Shown here in pieces: positions 28,854 to 38,938 of a DNA stretch of 64,000 bases. The notes below the pieces were generated by a model. That model was not told where the DNA came from. It made no database searches and was given only the letters and a program-made list of their open reading frames with translations. How positions within the stretch are numbered: the first letter of the stretch is position 1; each line of letters begins with the position of its first letter. The translations under genes were made by a program, and so were the position numbers. The stretch is from Algimonas ampicilliniresistens (lineage in GTDB: Bacteria > Pseudomonadota > Alphaproteobacteria > Caulobacterales > Maricaulaceae): contig NZ_BSNK01000001.1 in NCBI RefSeq assembly GCF_030159955.1, forward strand, positions 1,364,001 through 1,428,000, in the 5' to 3' direction.

Positions 28854-28877
28854 GTTCTTACTTTGTTCTAGAGTCAA
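28854..28877 (-). promoter_or_regulatory. LexA (SOS) box and promoter of the membrane peptide-dnaE operon
   Basis: Reading the minus strand, TTGACT (28877-28872) is followed three bases later by GAAC (28868-28865), seven bases (AAAGTAA) and GAAC (28857-28854). This is an exact GAAC-N7-GAAC alphaproteobacterial LexA operator, with one more GAAC overlapping at 28852-28849. The layout copies that of lexA: a TTGAC(A/T) -35 with the operator filling the spacer and -10. It lies 41 nt upstream of the 31-codon gene. The divergent permease gene starts about 100 nt away on the other side. Confidence 0.88.
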
Positions 28878-28971
28878 GCGTGTAGGAATAATTTCCCTGA
28901 TTCGCAGGCACGAGATGTGGATAAGGCGGGGTGACCTTGCCTTTATGGGCTCTGCGGCTCACGGATGTGGG

Positions 28972-30279
28972 ATGAGCGTCAACTTTCGTCCCCGAACTGC
29001 AACGGCCATTATTGTTGCGAATATGATTGGGACGGGTGTCTTTACGTCTCTCGGCTTTCAACTGCTCGATATCGGATCCCCGTTCGCCATTCTGATGCTT
29101 TGGGCGATTGGTGGGCTGGCGGCTTTGTGCGGCGCTCTCAGTTATGCGGAACTAGGCACGCGATTGCCCCGGTCAGGCGGAGAGTATAATTTTCTCGGCA
29201 AAATCTATCATCCGGCGGCTGGGTTTGTGTCGGGGTGGATATCGGCGACGATTGGATTTGCCGCTCCCATTGCGGCGGTAGCCCTCGCCTTTTCCAAATA
29301 TACCGCGGCTATTCTGCCGTCCGGCCTCTCCCCGACAGCTCAAACGGGACTGGCTTTGGCGCTCGTCCTGTCGATGGCAGGGCTTCACGCTCGCTCGCGC
29401 CGGTTGTCTGGGGGGTCCCAGACCGCGCTGACAGCCGTCAAAGTCGGGTTGATTTTGGCGTTCTGTCTTGCAGGGCTCTTCATTGTCCCTGACCCGCAAC
29501 CTGTCAGCTTCTTACCGAAAGCGGGGGACGCCAGCGTTCTTACCTCTCCGGCTTTTGCGATTGCACTGATCTATGTGTCCTACGCCTATACGGGCTGGAA
29601 TGCGGCGACCTATATATCGGGGGAACTAAAAGACCCCCAGCACTCCCTGCCCCGCATCCTGATCAGCGGAACCTTGCTTGTCGCAGGCCTCTATATCCTC
29701 CTTCACGTCGTCTTCCTTCGCGCAGCGCCGATGGACGCGATGCGCGGACAAGTCGAGATCGGCTATATTGCAGCGCGGGGTATCTTCGGCGATGACGGCG
29801 GCAGGATCGCAGGCGGAATGCTCGCCCTACTTCTGATCAGCTCAGTCTCGGCGATGACCTTGGCTGGACCGCGCGCCTTGCAAGCCATTGGTGAGGACTT
29901 CCCGGCGTTGCGTTGGCTATCCCGGACCAACAAAGATCAAGTCCCGAGAAATGCCGTTCTATTTCAATCAGCTGTGGCGGGTTTCTTCGTCATAACCCAA
30001 AGCTTTGAAACGATTATTGTGTTTGCGGGGAGCTTGCTGGCCTTCAACAGCCTGCTTGCAGTTATTGGTTTATTTGTTCTGAGGCGGCAGCAACCAGACG
30101 ATGATATTCCATTCCGAGTGCCGCTCTACCCTATCGTCCCGCTGATCTATCTGACAATCACAGCGTTCACGCTCGTCTTTGTTGTCGCAACCAAGCCTGT
30201 CACGGCATTAGCGGCTGCGATTTTAATCTCGGTTGGTTTAGTTTTCTATGCGGTCAGTAGGAGATTGGAGCGGGCGTAA
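28972..30279 (+). CDS. APC-superfamily amino acid permease
   Basis: Inner-membrane transporter of about 435 residues with roughly twelve hydrophobic spans. The first-span motif is ANMIGTGVFTSLGFQ, the glycine-rich unwound helix typical of amino acid-polyamine-organocation carriers. Further family segments are SYAELGTRLPRSGGEYNFLG and SYAYTGWNAATYISGELKDP. The substrate cannot be assigned; it resembles cationic or neutral amino acid exchangers. The ATG at 28972 (MSVNFRPRTATAI) is preferred, with alternatives at 28945 and 28915. It is divergent from the SOS-controlled unit, and its 3' end overlaps lolD tail-to-tail by 26 nt. Confidence 0.85.
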   Translation: MSVNFRPRTATAIIVANMIGTGVFTSLGFQLLDIGSPFAILMLWAIGGLAALCGALSYAELGTRLPRSGGEYNFLGKIYHPAAGFVSGWISATIGFAAPIAAVALAFSKYTAAILPSGLSPTAQTGLALALVLSMAGLHARSRRLSGGSQTALTAVKVGLILAFCLAGLFIVPDPQPVSFLPKAGDASVLTSPAFAIALIYVSYAYTGWNAATYISGELKDPQHSLPRILISGTLLVAGLYILLHVVFLRAAPMDAMRGQVEIGYIAARGIFGDDGGRIAGGMLALLLISSVSAMTLAGPRALQAIGEDFPALRWLSRTNKDQVPRNAVLFQSAVAGFFVITQSFETIIVFAGSLLAFNSLLAVIGLFVLRRQQPDDDIPFRVPLYPIVPLIYLTITAFTLVFVVATKPVTALAAAILISVGLVFYAVSRRLERA

Positions 30280-30955
30280 ACGGGACGATGAGACCTTCAC
30301 GCACCGTCAGCAAACGATCCATATAGCTTGCCAATTGCATATTATGCGTAGCGACCAGAGCTGCGACGCCTTCCTGACGGGTGAGCTGGTAGAGTTGGTC
30401 GAACACGACCGCGCTCGTCGCAGGATCAAGATTGCCCGTCGGTTCGTCCGCGAGCAGGATCTGGGGTCGGTTGGCAAGCGCCCGCGCAATGGCAACCCGT
30501 TGCTGTTCCCCGCCGGACATCTGGCTTGGACGATGGGTTAGCCGTTCCGCCAGTCCCATCGCAGTCAACAATCGACGGGACTCAGCGCGCGCGGCCCGTG
30601 ACGTCTGGCCCGCAATCATTTGCGGGACCATGGCGTTTTCTTCTGCTGTGAATTCCTTCTGGAGATGGTGGAATTGATAGACCATGCCGATCCGTTGGCG
30701 GCGAATGGCCGTCCGCTCATCATCAGACAGCTTCAAACATTCTTTGCCATTGATGAACACTTCACCCGCATTCGGTTTTTCAAGCAAACCAGCTGCGTGT
30801 AGCAAGGTCGATTTACCCGAGCCCGAAGGTCCGATCAGTCCGACCATCTCACCAGGGAAGATATCGATATCTGCACCAGCCAGCACCTTTAACATGCCGC
30901 CGCCCGACTTGTAGGCGCGGTGCAGGTTTCGAACAGAGAGAACCGGCCTAATCAT
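30254..30955 (-). CDS. lolD: LolD, lipoprotein-releasing ABC transporter ATPase
   Basis: ATPase of the complex that extracts outer-membrane lipoproteins from the inner membrane. In 233 residues it shows Walker A GPSGSGKST, ABC signature MSGGEQQRVAIARAL, Walker B ILLADEPTGNLD and H-loop ATHN. It starts within the last codons of lolC (8-nt overlap), so the two are coupled. The 3' end overlaps the convergent permease gene by 26 nt. Confidence 0.95.
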   Translation of the reverse strand: MIRPVLSVRNLHRAYKSGGGMLKVLAGADIDIFPGEMVGLIGPSGSGKSTLLHAAGLLEKPNAGEVFINGKECLKLSDDERTAIRRQRIGMVYQFHHLQKEFTAEENAMVPQMIAGQTSRAARAESRRLLTAMGLAERLTHRPSQMSGGEQQRVAIARALANRPQILLADEPTGNLDPATSAVVFDQLYQLTRQEGVAALVATHNMQLASYMDRLLTVREGLIVPFTPAPISY

Positions 30956-32237
30956 AGCGGAGCGCCTCGACAGGATCGATCTTGGATGCCTGCCACGCGG
31001 GCCAGAACACAGCCATCGCCGATATCATGAAGCCCCACATCGCGACGGAGGCCACTTCGGACCAGACGATTTTCACCGGGATCCGGTCGGTTAGCTGGTA
31101 AACATCCTGCGGGAAGAGCTGAACGCCCATCATGCCTTCAATGAATAATTGGATCGAATAGAGGTTCAAACAAAAGACAACACCAACAATCAACCCGACC
31201 AGCGTCCCGAGCACGCCCACGGTAGCCCCGCTCATCAGGAAGATACGCAGGATCGCCCCGCGGGTTGTGCCGATGGTACGTAGGATCGCAATATCGCGCG
31301 ACTTGTTCTTCACCAACATGATCATTGAAGCGAGCACGGGAAAAGCAGCAATCACCACGACAATCATAAAGATTAGTCGCATGGCGATCTGTTCAATACG
31401 AAGCGCGCTGGCGGTCGATTGATTTCGTTGTTTCCAAGTCGATTGATAGATCGGCTGATCAGCCGCTTCGAAAATAGGCTGGCGAAGCGCGTCGATTTGG
31501 TCCGGGTCTATGAGCCGGAGTTGTACATCGCCTTGCACTTGGCCCGCTTCAAACAACAGCGTGGCTTCCTCTAGGTCCATATAAATATAGGTCAGGTTGG
31601 TTACATAGAGACCCACATCGAAGACCGCGCCGATCGTATAGGTTTTACGTACTGGCACAGCGCCCGAGATCGTCTGCCGCGTGCGCGGAGAGTAGACCAG
31701 CAACTTGTCGCCCGCCTGAACGCCGAGGTTAGCCGCCATAGCAGAGCCGATGGCGATATACTGATCAGCTCCGCTCCCCTCGCTAAGTGATCTCAAATCA
31801 CCTTGTATCACGCCGCTGGAGATGAGCTCAAACGCCATCAAATTATCTGTCTCAATGCCGATAACTTGAGCCAAGGCGAACTGCCCGTTCGCCTGCACTC
31901 CGGTATAATGCTGGGTGAACTGGAAGGCATTTTCAACGCCCTGCACAGCTTTCATCCGGGCCTCTAAATCCTGAATCTGTTCTAAGGTTGGATCGGGCTG
32001 CGCGGGCGACACATAGATGTGGCCTTCGCTGCCAATCGTCAGGCGGATCATGTCAGACCGGAACCCGTTCATGATCGACATAATGGTGATCATCGCTGCA
32101 ATGGCGAGCATGATACAGGTGAAGCTGATCACCGCGATGAAACCAACGCCGCCCTGATTTTTCTTCGCGCGCAGATAGCGCATCGCGATCATGCGTTCGA
32201 TCAGGCCGAAAGGCGAGTTTTGTAGTGTCTCTGTCAA
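30948..32237 (-). CDS. lolC: LolC/LolE-family lipoprotein-releasing permease
   Basis: Membrane subunit of the lipoprotein-releasing transporter, 429 residues. Topology is one N-terminal span (FIAVISFTCIMLAIAAM), a large periplasmic MacB-like domain (about 50-260) and three C-terminal spans (FMIVVVIAAFPVLASMIMLV onward) in the FtsX/MacB arrangement. Only one LolC/E gene is present, as in many alphaproteobacteria where a homodimer is expected. It lies 3 nt after proS and overlaps lolD. Confidence 0.93.
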   Translation of the reverse strand: MTETLQNSPFGLIERMIAMRYLRAKKNQGGVGFIAVISFTCIMLAIAAMITIMSIMNGFRSDMIRLTIGSEGHIYVSPAQPDPTLEQIQDLEARMKAVQGVENAFQFTQHYTGVQANGQFALAQVIGIETDNLMAFELISSGVIQGDLRSLSEGSGADQYIAIGSAMAANLGVQAGDKLLVYSPRTRQTISGAVPVRKTYTIGAVFDVGLYVTNLTYIYMDLEEATLLFEAGQVQGDVQLRLIDPDQIDALRQPIFEAADQPIYQSTWKQRNQSTASALRIEQIAMRLIFMIVVVIAAFPVLASMIMLVKNKSRDIAILRTIGTTRGAILRIFLMSGATVGVLGTLVGLIVGVVFCLNLYSIQLFIEGMMGVQLFPQDVYQLTDRIPVKIVWSEVASVAMWGFMISAMAVFWPAWQASKIDPVEALRYD

Positions 32238-32240
32238 AGT

Positions 32241-33557
32241 CTACGCCGTCAGTTTTGCCAGCGCCGCATCAGGCGAAAGATTTTCGCGTTCACCTGTCTT
32301 GCGGGTCTTCACTTCGACAATACCATCTTTCAGCCCGCGCGGGCCGATGATGATTTGATAGGGCAATCCAATTAGGTCCATGCGCGAGAACTTCACCCCG
32401 CCCCGATCCGACGTGTCGTCATAGAGAGGGTCAAGACCAGCTGCCTGCGCTTTTGCGTAAAAGTCATCGCAAGCGGCGTCGCACTCTGCGTCACCAGCGC
32501 GCATATTGATGATACCTACATCAAATGGCGATACTTCAGTCGGCCAGATAATACCGTTCTCGTCGTGACTGGCTTCTATGATACCGCCAACCAGTCGGGA
32601 GACCCCGATGCCGTAGCTCCCCATCTCCACCAGATTGGGCTTACCATCTGGCCCCATAACGGTCGCGTCGAAGGGTTCGGAGTATTTAGTACCGAAGTAG
32701 AAGATGTGACCAACTTCGATCCCCCGCGCTTCCATACGTTTGTCTTCGGGGATCGCGGCGAACGCCTCAGCATCATGCATTTCGTCAGCGGCAGAATAAA
32801 AGGCCGTGCGCTCATCCACGACCGATTGCAGATCGCCATCAAAATCAATGTTCGTCCCCGGCGCATCCATTTCGACAAGATCGCGGTGCGCGTAAACGGC
32901 GCTTTCGCCGCTCTCCGCCAAAATGACGAATTCATGCGACAGATCGCCGCCAATAGGTCCGGTATCAGCCCGAACGGGAATGGCCTTCAGTCCTAAACGC
33001 TCGAACGTATTCAGATAAGCCACAAACATCTTGTTATAACTCTTACGGGCCTCCTCTGGCGTGACGTCAAAACTATAGGCGTCCTTCATCAGAAATTCGC
33101 GACCCCGCATCACGCCAAAGCGCGGACGCCGCTCATCCCGGAATTTCCACTGAACATGGTAGAGAATTTTTGGCAGGTCTTTGTAGGATCGCACGAAGCT
33201 TGAGAAGACATCGGTCAGCATCTCTTCATTGGTCGGACCAAACAGCATTTCGCGGTCGTGTCGGTCTGTAATACGAAGCATCTCTGGCCCGTAGGCATCG
33301 TAACGCCCAGACTTCTTCCAGAGTTCAGCCGACTGAATGGTCGGCATCAACATTTCGATGGCGCCCGCGCGGTTCTGTTCTTCGCGAACGATCTGTTCGA
33401 TCCGTTTGAGAACCTTATGGCCCAGTGGCAACCAGGTGTAGATTCCGGCACTATTTTGGCGAACCATCCCCGCTCTGAGCATCAGCTGATGGCTGGCAAT
33501 CGTCGCATCCGACGGGGTCTCTTTAAGAAGAGGTAGAAAATAGCGTGAGAGTCGCAT
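32241..33557 (-). CDS. proS: ProS, prolyl-tRNA synthetase, short alphaproteobacterial type
   Basis: Class II synthetase of 438 residues that charges tRNA-Pro. It has motif 2-like [21 protein letters not shown], motif 3-like [18 protein letters not shown] and a C-terminal anticodon-binding domain. It lacks the large editing insertion of the E. coli enzyme (about 570 residues), which is usual in alphaproteobacteria. Misacylated Ala-tRNA-Pro must then be cleared in trans; no such factor is in this window. It lies between the DUF1467 gene and lolC. Confidence 0.96.
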   Translation of the reverse strand: MRLSRYFLPLLKETPSDATIASHQLMLRAGMVRQNSAGIYTWLPLGHKVLKRIEQIVREEQNRAGAIEMLMPTIQSAELWKKSGRYDAYGPEMLRITDRHDREMLFGPTNEEMLTDVFSSFVRSYKDLPKILYHVQWKFRDERRPRFGVMRGREFLMKDAYSFDVTPEEARKSYNKMFVAYLNTFERLGLKAIPVRADTGPIGGDLSHEFVILAESGESAVYAHRDLVEMDAPGTNIDFDGDLQSVVDERTAFYSAADEMHDAEAFAAIPEDKRMEARGIEVGHIFYFGTKYSEPFDATVMGPDGKPNLVEMGSYGIGVSRLVGGIIEASHDENGIIWPTEVSPFDVGIINMRAGDAECDAACDDFYAKAQAAGLDPLYDDTSDRGGVKFSRMDLIGLPYQIIIGPRGLKDGIVEVKTRKTGERENLSPDAALAKLTA

Positions 33558-33614
33558 GCACCGCGCTTAGCGGCGCGTCTCACTGCGGGCAAGCGAGCGC
33601 TTACAGCGTTTTTG

Positions 33615-33884
33615 CTATTCGCGGAATCCGACCCAGCGACCCATACGCTCCCAAGTTAGCCAGCCGCCCGAAATCACGAAATAGGTAATCAAGAAAAAAA
33701 CAATGGCGAGCCCGGTCGCCCACAGAGCTTTACGAGCCATGTTTGCCCTTGTGGGCGCGCCTGGCTCCGTACCCGGCGAGATGTCACTCGCTTCCGCCTG
33801 CCCGCGCACACCAATCGGCAAGACGATGAACAGCGAGAGCCACCAGAGGATCATGAAAGTCGCAAGGCCAGTAAACCAGTTCAT
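33615..33884 (-). CDS. DUF1467-family small membrane protein
   Basis: An 89-residue protein with two predicted membrane spans: TGLATFMILWWLSLFIVLPI at the N-terminus and ALWATGLAIVFFLITYFVI later. They are joined by a polar loop ending in PGAPTRANMARK. The family is confined mainly to alphaproteobacteria and is usually found next to mce and proS, as here. Its function is unknown. It starts 9 nt after the mce stop. Confidence 0.88.
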   Translation of the reverse strand: MNWFTGLATFMILWWLSLFIVLPIGVRGQAEASDISPGTEPGAPTRANMARKALWATGLAIVFFLITYFVISGGWLTWERMGRWVGFRE

Positions 33885-33893
33885 GATGTCGCC

Positions 33894-34313
33894 CTATTCG
33901 TGCTCAGCCTGAGGGGTTTCCATCAATTCAATCAGAACACCGCCACTATCGCCGGGGTGCAGGAAGATGACTAACGTTCCGTGGGCGCCGATACGGGGCT
34001 CATTCAGCACCCGCATACCGCGCGCTTCCATAGTCGCCTTGGCCTCATGGATGTCTTTAACTTCGAAACAGATATGGTGCTGACCCCCCTTGGGGTTTCG
34101 TTCCAGATATTTCAGGATTGGTGAGGTCTCACCATAAGGCTCGATCAGCTCGACCTGACCGCTTGGTAGGGTCACGAAGGCATAGGTGACGCCCTGCGGC
34201 GCTAAGACTTTGGGCTCAGTGATATCTGTCGCGCCCAGCACGTCCCGATAGAAGTCGATCGCTTTGCCGATATCCGGCACGGCGACACCGACATGGTTGA
34301 GCGGTCCAATCAT
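33894..34313 (-). CDS. mce: Methylmalonyl-CoA (ethylmalonyl-CoA) epimerase
   Basis: Vicinal-oxygen-chelate enzyme of 139 residues that interconverts the 2R and 2S forms of methylmalonyl-CoA in propionate metabolism. Metal ligands are visible in LNHVGVAVPD (His), QVELIEP (Glu), GGQHHICFEV (His) and GVLIELME (Glu). No methylmalonyl-CoA mutase gene is nearby. The gene is immediately after rnj, with start and stop adjacent. Confidence 0.93.
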   Translation of the reverse strand: MIGPLNHVGVAVPDIGKAIDFYRDVLGATDITEPKVLAPQGVTYAFVTLPSGQVELIEPYGETSPILKYLERNPKGGQHHICFEVKDIHEAKATMEARGMRVLNEPRIGAHGTLVIFLHPGDSGGVLIELMETPQAEHE

Positions 34314-36005
34314 TCAGGCAGCCTTTTTCACAATATGTGCGTGGATCTCTACGATAGCACGTTTGCCCGTGCGGTCCCGCACGACGCGTTTGACGCGACC
34401 GCGAAGCTTCTCCTCAATCGCGTCTTCGTCTTTGCGCGACTTGGAGGGTAATTCATTGAAGGCGCGTTCAGCCGCATCAACGACAGCATCCAAAAGGTCG
34501 TCCATCACCTCCCCGTCGCCCCCTTCGGGAAAACCAGCGATTCGTGGTTCTGGCCCGCTGACGATTTTGCCACTCGTGTTGACAACAACACTGACGCCGA
34601 CGTGACCCGCATAGGCCATTTTACGGCGCAAACGCATGCCATCGTCGGTCGAAGAGACGATCTGACCGCCATCTTCATACAGACGGCCTGTTGGGACAAT
34701 ATCTACGACGGTTGGACCGTTTGGCGCGATACGAACCATCTCACCATTTCGGCCCGGCATCGACCTGCCAGCACCGACTGTCTTGGAAAAACGGGCGTGT
34801 TCGAGCAAATGACGTCGTTCGCCATGCACGGGGATCGCGATCTCTGGCCGGACCCACTCATACATGCGTTTGAGTTCATCGCGATTGGGGTGCCCCGAAA
34901 CATGGATCGGACGATCCTTTTCCGTAACAATTTCAACACCGTCATCGGCGAGCGCATTCTGCAAAGCGAAAATACCCAACTCATTGCCCGGAATGATTTT
35001 GGAGCTGAAGATAACGACGTCGCCCTTTTTGAACTTTACGGTCCGGTGCGATCCTGACGCGATCCGCGACAGAGCGGCTCTCGGCTCGCCCTGACTACCT
35101 GTACAGAGATAGAGGACATGGGCAGCGGGCATCGCTGCAGCCGCGTCTTCTGACAGAAGATGGCCAACATCGTTCAAAAGGCCAACAGCCTTCGCGGCCG
35201 CGGTCATGCGCTTCATTGAGCGACCGATAAGACAGACAGAGCGATTATTTTCTTTCGCCGCATACATAACGGACTGCAGCCGAGCGACATTCGACGCAAA
35301 CGTCGCTACGGCCACGCCGCGACCATCATATTCGCTGATCGCCTTGGAGAGTTCTAATCGAACACCCTCTTCCGAGCCACTTTCACCGGGCGAAAAGACA
35401 TTCGTGCTATCGCAAATCATAGCGAGAACACCCTCGTCACCGAGGGCTTTCAGCGCTTCTTCATCCACGGCCTCCCCAATCTGCGGGTTCGGGTCAATCT
35501 TCCAATCGCCGGTATGCAGAATGGTGCCGAGATCAGTTTTGATCACAAGCGCATTCGGTTCCGGGATAGAATGGTTCAATGTGATCAAATCGAAGCGGAA
35601 GGGGCCGAGATCGAAGCCGCCCTGTAGCGGGATCTCAATCAATTCAACTTCATCCAGCAAGCCTGCCTCCGCGAGACGGTCCTTGACCAGCCACATGGTA
35701 AAGGGTGTGGCGTAGACGGGACAGCGCAGGCGCGGCCACAGGCGGGCGAGCGCACCCATATGGTCTTCATGCGCATGGGTCAGCACGATACCGAGCAGAT
35801 CGTGGCGATGTTCCTCGATATAGGCTGTATCCGGCATGATGATGTCAACGCCGGGCGTTTCGGCATTGCCGAACGTCACACCAATATCGACAATCACCCA
35901 CTTCCGCCGTGCGGGCCGGCCATAGCCGAACAGGTTGAGATTCATGCCGATCTCACCGGATCCTCCCAATGGAAGGAAGGTAAGCTCTGTTTCAGGTTTG
36001 GCCAT
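34314..36005 (-). CDS. rnj: Ribonuclease J
   Basis: A β-CASP metallo-β-lactamase RNase of 563 residues acting in mRNA decay and rRNA maturation by 5'-3' exo- and endonuclease action. The zinc site is [13 protein letters not shown] (HxHxDH, about residues 75-80), with the opening [19 protein letters not shown]. The β-CASP region includes [13 protein letters not shown] and [20 protein letters not shown]. The start overlaps the coaX stop by 14 nt. RNase J in place of a sole reliance on RNase E is common in alphaproteobacteria. Confidence 0.95.
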   Translation of the reverse strand: MAKPETELTFLPLGGSGEIGMNLNLFGYGRPARRKWVIVDIGVTFGNAETPGVDIIMPDTAYIEEHRHDLLGIVLTHAHEDHMGALARLWPRLRCPVYATPFTMWLVKDRLAEAGLLDEVELIEIPLQGGFDLGPFRFDLITLNHSIPEPNALVIKTDLGTILHTGDWKIDPNPQIGEAVDEEALKALGDEGVLAMICDSTNVFSPGESGSEEGVRLELSKAISEYDGRGVAVATFASNVARLQSVMYAAKENNRSVCLIGRSMKRMTAAAKAVGLLNDVGHLLSEDAAAAMPAAHVLYLCTGSQGEPRAALSRIASGSHRTVKFKKGDVVIFSSKIIPGNELGIFALQNALADDGVEIVTEKDRPIHVSGHPNRDELKRMYEWVRPEIAIPVHGERRHLLEHARFSKTVGAGRSMPGRNGEMVRIAPNGPTVVDIVPTGRLYEDGGQIVSSTDDGMRLRRKMAYAGHVGVSVVVNTSGKIVSGPEPRIAGFPEGGDGEVMDDLLDAVVDAAERAFNELPSKSRKDEDAIEEKLRGRVKRVVRDRTGKRAIVEIHAHIVKKAA

Positions 36006-36774
36006 TCGGTCCGTTCAATTTCCAGATTTCCAGCAACCCCCGGATCGTCAAATCCGCATCATAATGCTGTATTGTTTCGCTTGCGCCTTCGAATAGGCTC
36101 GCAACGCCGCCAGTGCCGACAACCGTGAAATCACGACCATCTTCCTCACGGATTCGTTCAACGATGCCGTCTATCAGACCGATATAGCCCCAGAACACAC
36201 CCGACTGCATGGCAGACACAGTATCCGTACCAACGACTGTCTCGGGCCGCTTTATCGCAATACGCGGGAGTTGTGCCGCAGCTTCGTGTAAAGCCCGCAT
36301 GGAGAGGTTAATTCCCGGCGCGATGATACCGCCTTCAAAGTGACGGTCCGCAGATACAATATCGAAAGTAGTCGCCGTGCCGCTATCGATCAGGATCAAA
36401 GGCCCGTCGAACACAACTGCCGCGCCAAGCGCATTGACCAATCGGTCAGCCCCAACTTGTCCAGGGTTATCCAGACGGACCTTCACGCCAAGATCTACAT
36501 CCGGCTCCCCGACGATCAGCGGCTCAACGCTCATATGACGTCGGGCGAGGTTTCTTAGATTGAAAAGAGATTGCGGCACGACTGTCGAGATCACGCAATC
36601 CGAAATGTCTTCGAAGCGCAGACCCGCCATGTGCATCAACTGGTAGAACCAGACCGCATATTCATCCGCCGTCCGGGCTGAGTCCGTCGCAATACGCCAC
36701 TGTCCAGCCCAGCCATCCTTATTGTGAATGGCGAAGAGCGTGTTGGTATTCCCACTATCGATAACAAGCAGCAT
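35992..36774 (-). CDS. coaX: CoaX, type III pantothenate kinase
   Basis: First step of coenzyme A synthesis. The 260-residue protein has the ASKHA-fold phosphate motif [16 protein letters not shown], the substrate region [11 protein letters not shown] and [15 protein letters not shown]. The ATG at 36774 is chosen because it gives the standard N-terminus and starts 5 nt after the birA stop; a longer reading frame runs back into birA with no similarity. It forms an operon with birA and rnj. Confidence 0.95.
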   Translation of the reverse strand: MLLVIDSGNTNTLFAIHNKDGWAGQWRIATDSARTADEYAVWFYQLMHMAGLRFEDISDCVISTVVPQSLFNLRNLARRHMSVEPLIVGEPDVDLGVKVRLDNPGQVGADRLVNALGAAVVFDGPLILIDSGTATTFDIVSADRHFEGGIIAPGINLSMRALHEAAAQLPRIAIKRPETVVGTDTVSAMQSGVFWGYIGLIDGIVERIREEDGRDFTVVGTGGVASLFEGASETIQHYDADLTIRGLLEIWKLNGPNGQT

Positions 36775-36779
36775 GACGG

Positions 36780-37523
36780 TTACCCGAACGAAACGTCGCC
36801 CGCGTGGACGCGGGTCTCTGTGCCATCGTCCAGCGTCAGGCACAACGCGCCATCCGGTCCCAAGTCGACAAATCGGCCCATCTTTCCATTTACGCTCACT
36901 ATCTTGTTAAGATGATGGGCGCGAGCCAACCAATCCTTGCGAATAGGGTCAAAGTCGTGGGTCCGTAGCGTGTCTATTCGTGCCGTGATTGACTGCGACA
37001 GCACGGCCAGCACGGCCGCCGCGCCCGTAAACATAGGCTCGGCAGCGGACAGATCAGATTGTCGCATTTCCTGAACCAAATGTGTGGCTGGGTAAGGTGT
37101 ATCATCAGGGTGAGAGACGAGATTGATACCGATTCCAATAAGGAGCGCTTCGGGTTCACGCTCGATCAATAAACCGCTGATTTTTGCGCCGCCAACCAGA
37201 ACATCGTTCGGCCATTTCAACGTCACAGGCTGGACTGGATTATAAGCGGCCAACGTATCAGCGATAGCCAGTGACGCGGCGAACCCGAACAGTGCGGACG
37301 TCGATGGGTCGCTATCATTGGGCAGGACAAGGCTTGCGTAAAGATTACCGCGCTCGCTCACCCATTGCCGGGCACGTCGCCCTCGCCCTTTGGTCTGGAC
37401 ATCAGCCCGAACCCAGACGGGACCGCGATCACCCTTCCGGTAGAGCGCGCGCGCTTCGTCTTGTGTGGAACCGACTGTGTCGAGCTGGATAAATCGCAAG
37501 CTAGAACAACGCCGCAGCCGCAC
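36780..37523 (-). CDS. birA: BirA, biotin–[acetyl-CoA-carboxylase] ligase
   Basis: Attaches biotin to AccB, encoded at the start of this window. Class I type without the N-terminal DNA-binding domain, 247 residues. It has the biotin/ATP loop [11 protein letters not shown], the active-site motif [19 protein letters not shown] and a C-terminal SH3-like domain. The start may be the ATG at 37523, overlapping nuoN by 23 nt, or a TTG at 37499 ([12 protein letters not shown]) just after the nuoN stop. Gene order nuoN-birA-coaX-rnj is a known alphaproteobacterial arrangement. Confidence 0.92.
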   Translation of the reverse strand: MRLRRCSSLRFIQLDTVGSTQDEARALYRKGDRGPVWVRADVQTKGRGRRARQWVSERGNLYASLVLPNDSDPSTSALFGFAASLAIADTLAAYNPVQPVTLKWPNDVLVGGAKISGLLIEREPEALLIGIGINLVSHPDDTPYPATHLVQEMRQSDLSAAEPMFTGAAAVLAVLSQSITARIDTLRTHDFDPIRKDWLARAHHLNKIVSVNGKMGRFVDLGPDGALCLTLDDGTETRVHAGDVSFG

Positions 37524-38937
37524 TATCCAGCAAGCCCTGAGCCGGAATAGTCACGAAAGGCAGCAGGATCAGCAACGTCAATATCAGCGCCGATGACGTA
37601 GTAATCCAGCGCAGTGAACGCGGTGCGTCGACAAATTCCTGCGACGGCTCTTCAAACCACATCGTCTTGATAACCCGCAGATAATAGAAGGCTCCGATCA
37701 CAGAGGCGACCAGCGCCGCGACGACGAGCCACCACAGATCAGCCTGAAGCGCTGGGCCGAAAGCATACCATTTGCCAAAGAAGCCGAGGAAGAACGGAAT
37801 GCCAGCGAGCGAGAAGAAGAACACGGTCAGCACTAACGCCATGCCGCGATTGGTTTGAGACAGGCCTGATAAGTCGGTGATCTGTTCAACCATGCCGTTG
37901 CGGATGCGCATCTGCAGGATCGCTGAAAATACGCCAATGGAAGTGATGACGTAGATCGTCATGAAGATCAGCATACCTTTGAGACCCAAGACCGTTCCCG
38001 CCGCCAATGGCACGAGCGCGTAGCCCATATTGGCAATCGAGGAGTAAGCCATCAGGCGCTTGATATTGCGTTGGCTGAGTGCGCCAATCGCGCCGACAAA
38101 CATGGAGACGAGCGCCAGTGATACAACGATTTGCTGCCATTGGTCGAACACGCCTTCCAGCGGCCCGAAGAGCAGTCTCGCAATCAGAGCCATAGCGGCA
38201 AATTTCGGTACAGAGGCGAAGAAGCCCGTTACTGGTGTCGGTGCACCTTCGTAAACATCCGGCGTCCACATATGGAAAGGGGCAGCCGAAATCTTGAAGG
38301 CCAAGCCGCACATCATGAAGACCATGCCGCCAATGATACCCACATTGAGCCCGTCGGCTTCGATCACAGCCGCAATACCGGCAAAGTCGAGATGGCCGGT
38401 GAAGCCGTAAATCAGCGACATGCCGTAGAGCAGCAAACCCGATGAGAGCGCGCCGAGAACAAAATACTTCAAGCCTGCTTCGGAGGCGCGTAGACTGTCC
38501 CGGTTGAACGCGGCCATGATGTAAAGCGCCAAGGCCTGCATTTCGAGGCCGAGATAGAGCGCGAGTAGATTGTTCGCGCTGACCATGATCGACATGCCAA
38601 GCACGGCGTAGATCATCAGAACAGAAAACTCGAACCGGTCCAGCCCTTCAGTTTTGAAGTAAGAGCGCGAAAAGACGAGCGCGAGCGCAGCTGTCAAACC
38701 GATGATCAATTTGGCATAATGCGAGAAGTCATCGACGATCAAAAGCCCGTTAAAGGATGTGCCTTCTGGACGGCCGAGCACAAACCCGGTCAGAGCAAAA
38801 GTGATCAGCATCGCAATCGCGATCCAGCGCATCACGTCGGCTTGTTTGTCGCCCTTAACGAGCAAGCTCATCAAGACCACAAAAATGGTTTGGCCTGCGA
38901 GCAAAAGCTCTGGCGCCATGAGGGAAAAAGCTTCCAT
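37501..38937 (-). CDS. nuoN: NuoN, NADH-quinone oxidoreductase subunit N
   Basis: Antiporter-like proton-channel subunit in the membrane arm of complex I. The 478 residues form about fourteen spans. Family segments include LALYLGLEMQALALYIMAAF, ALSSGLLLYGMSLIYGFTG, LAFKISAAPFHMWTPDVYEG (key lysine and histidine) and QRNIKRLMAYSSIANMGY. It starts one nt after the nuoM stop. It is the last nuo gene, and its stop lies inside the birA 5' end. Confidence 0.96.
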   Translation of the reverse strand: MEAFSLMAPELLLAGQTIFVVLMSLLVKGDKQADVMRWIAIAMLITFALTGFVLGRPEGTSFNGLLIVDDFSHYAKLIIGLTAALALVFSRSYFKTEGLDRFEFSVLMIYAVLGMSIMVSANNLLALYLGLEMQALALYIMAAFNRDSLRASEAGLKYFVLGALSSGLLLYGMSLIYGFTGHLDFAGIAAVIEADGLNVGIIGGMVFMMCGLAFKISAAPFHMWTPDVYEGAPTPVTGFFASVPKFAAMALIARLLFGPLEGVFDQWQQIVVSLALVSMFVGAIGALSQRNIKRLMAYSSIANMGYALVPLAAGTVLGLKGMLIFMTIYVITSIGVFSAILQMRIRNGMVEQITDLSGLSQTNRGMALVLTVFFFSLAGIPFFLGFFGKWYAFGPALQADLWWLVVAALVASVIGAFYYLRVIKTMWFEEPSQEFVDAPRSLRWITTSSALILTLLILLPFVTIPAQGLLDSAAAALF

Positions 38938-38938
38938 C

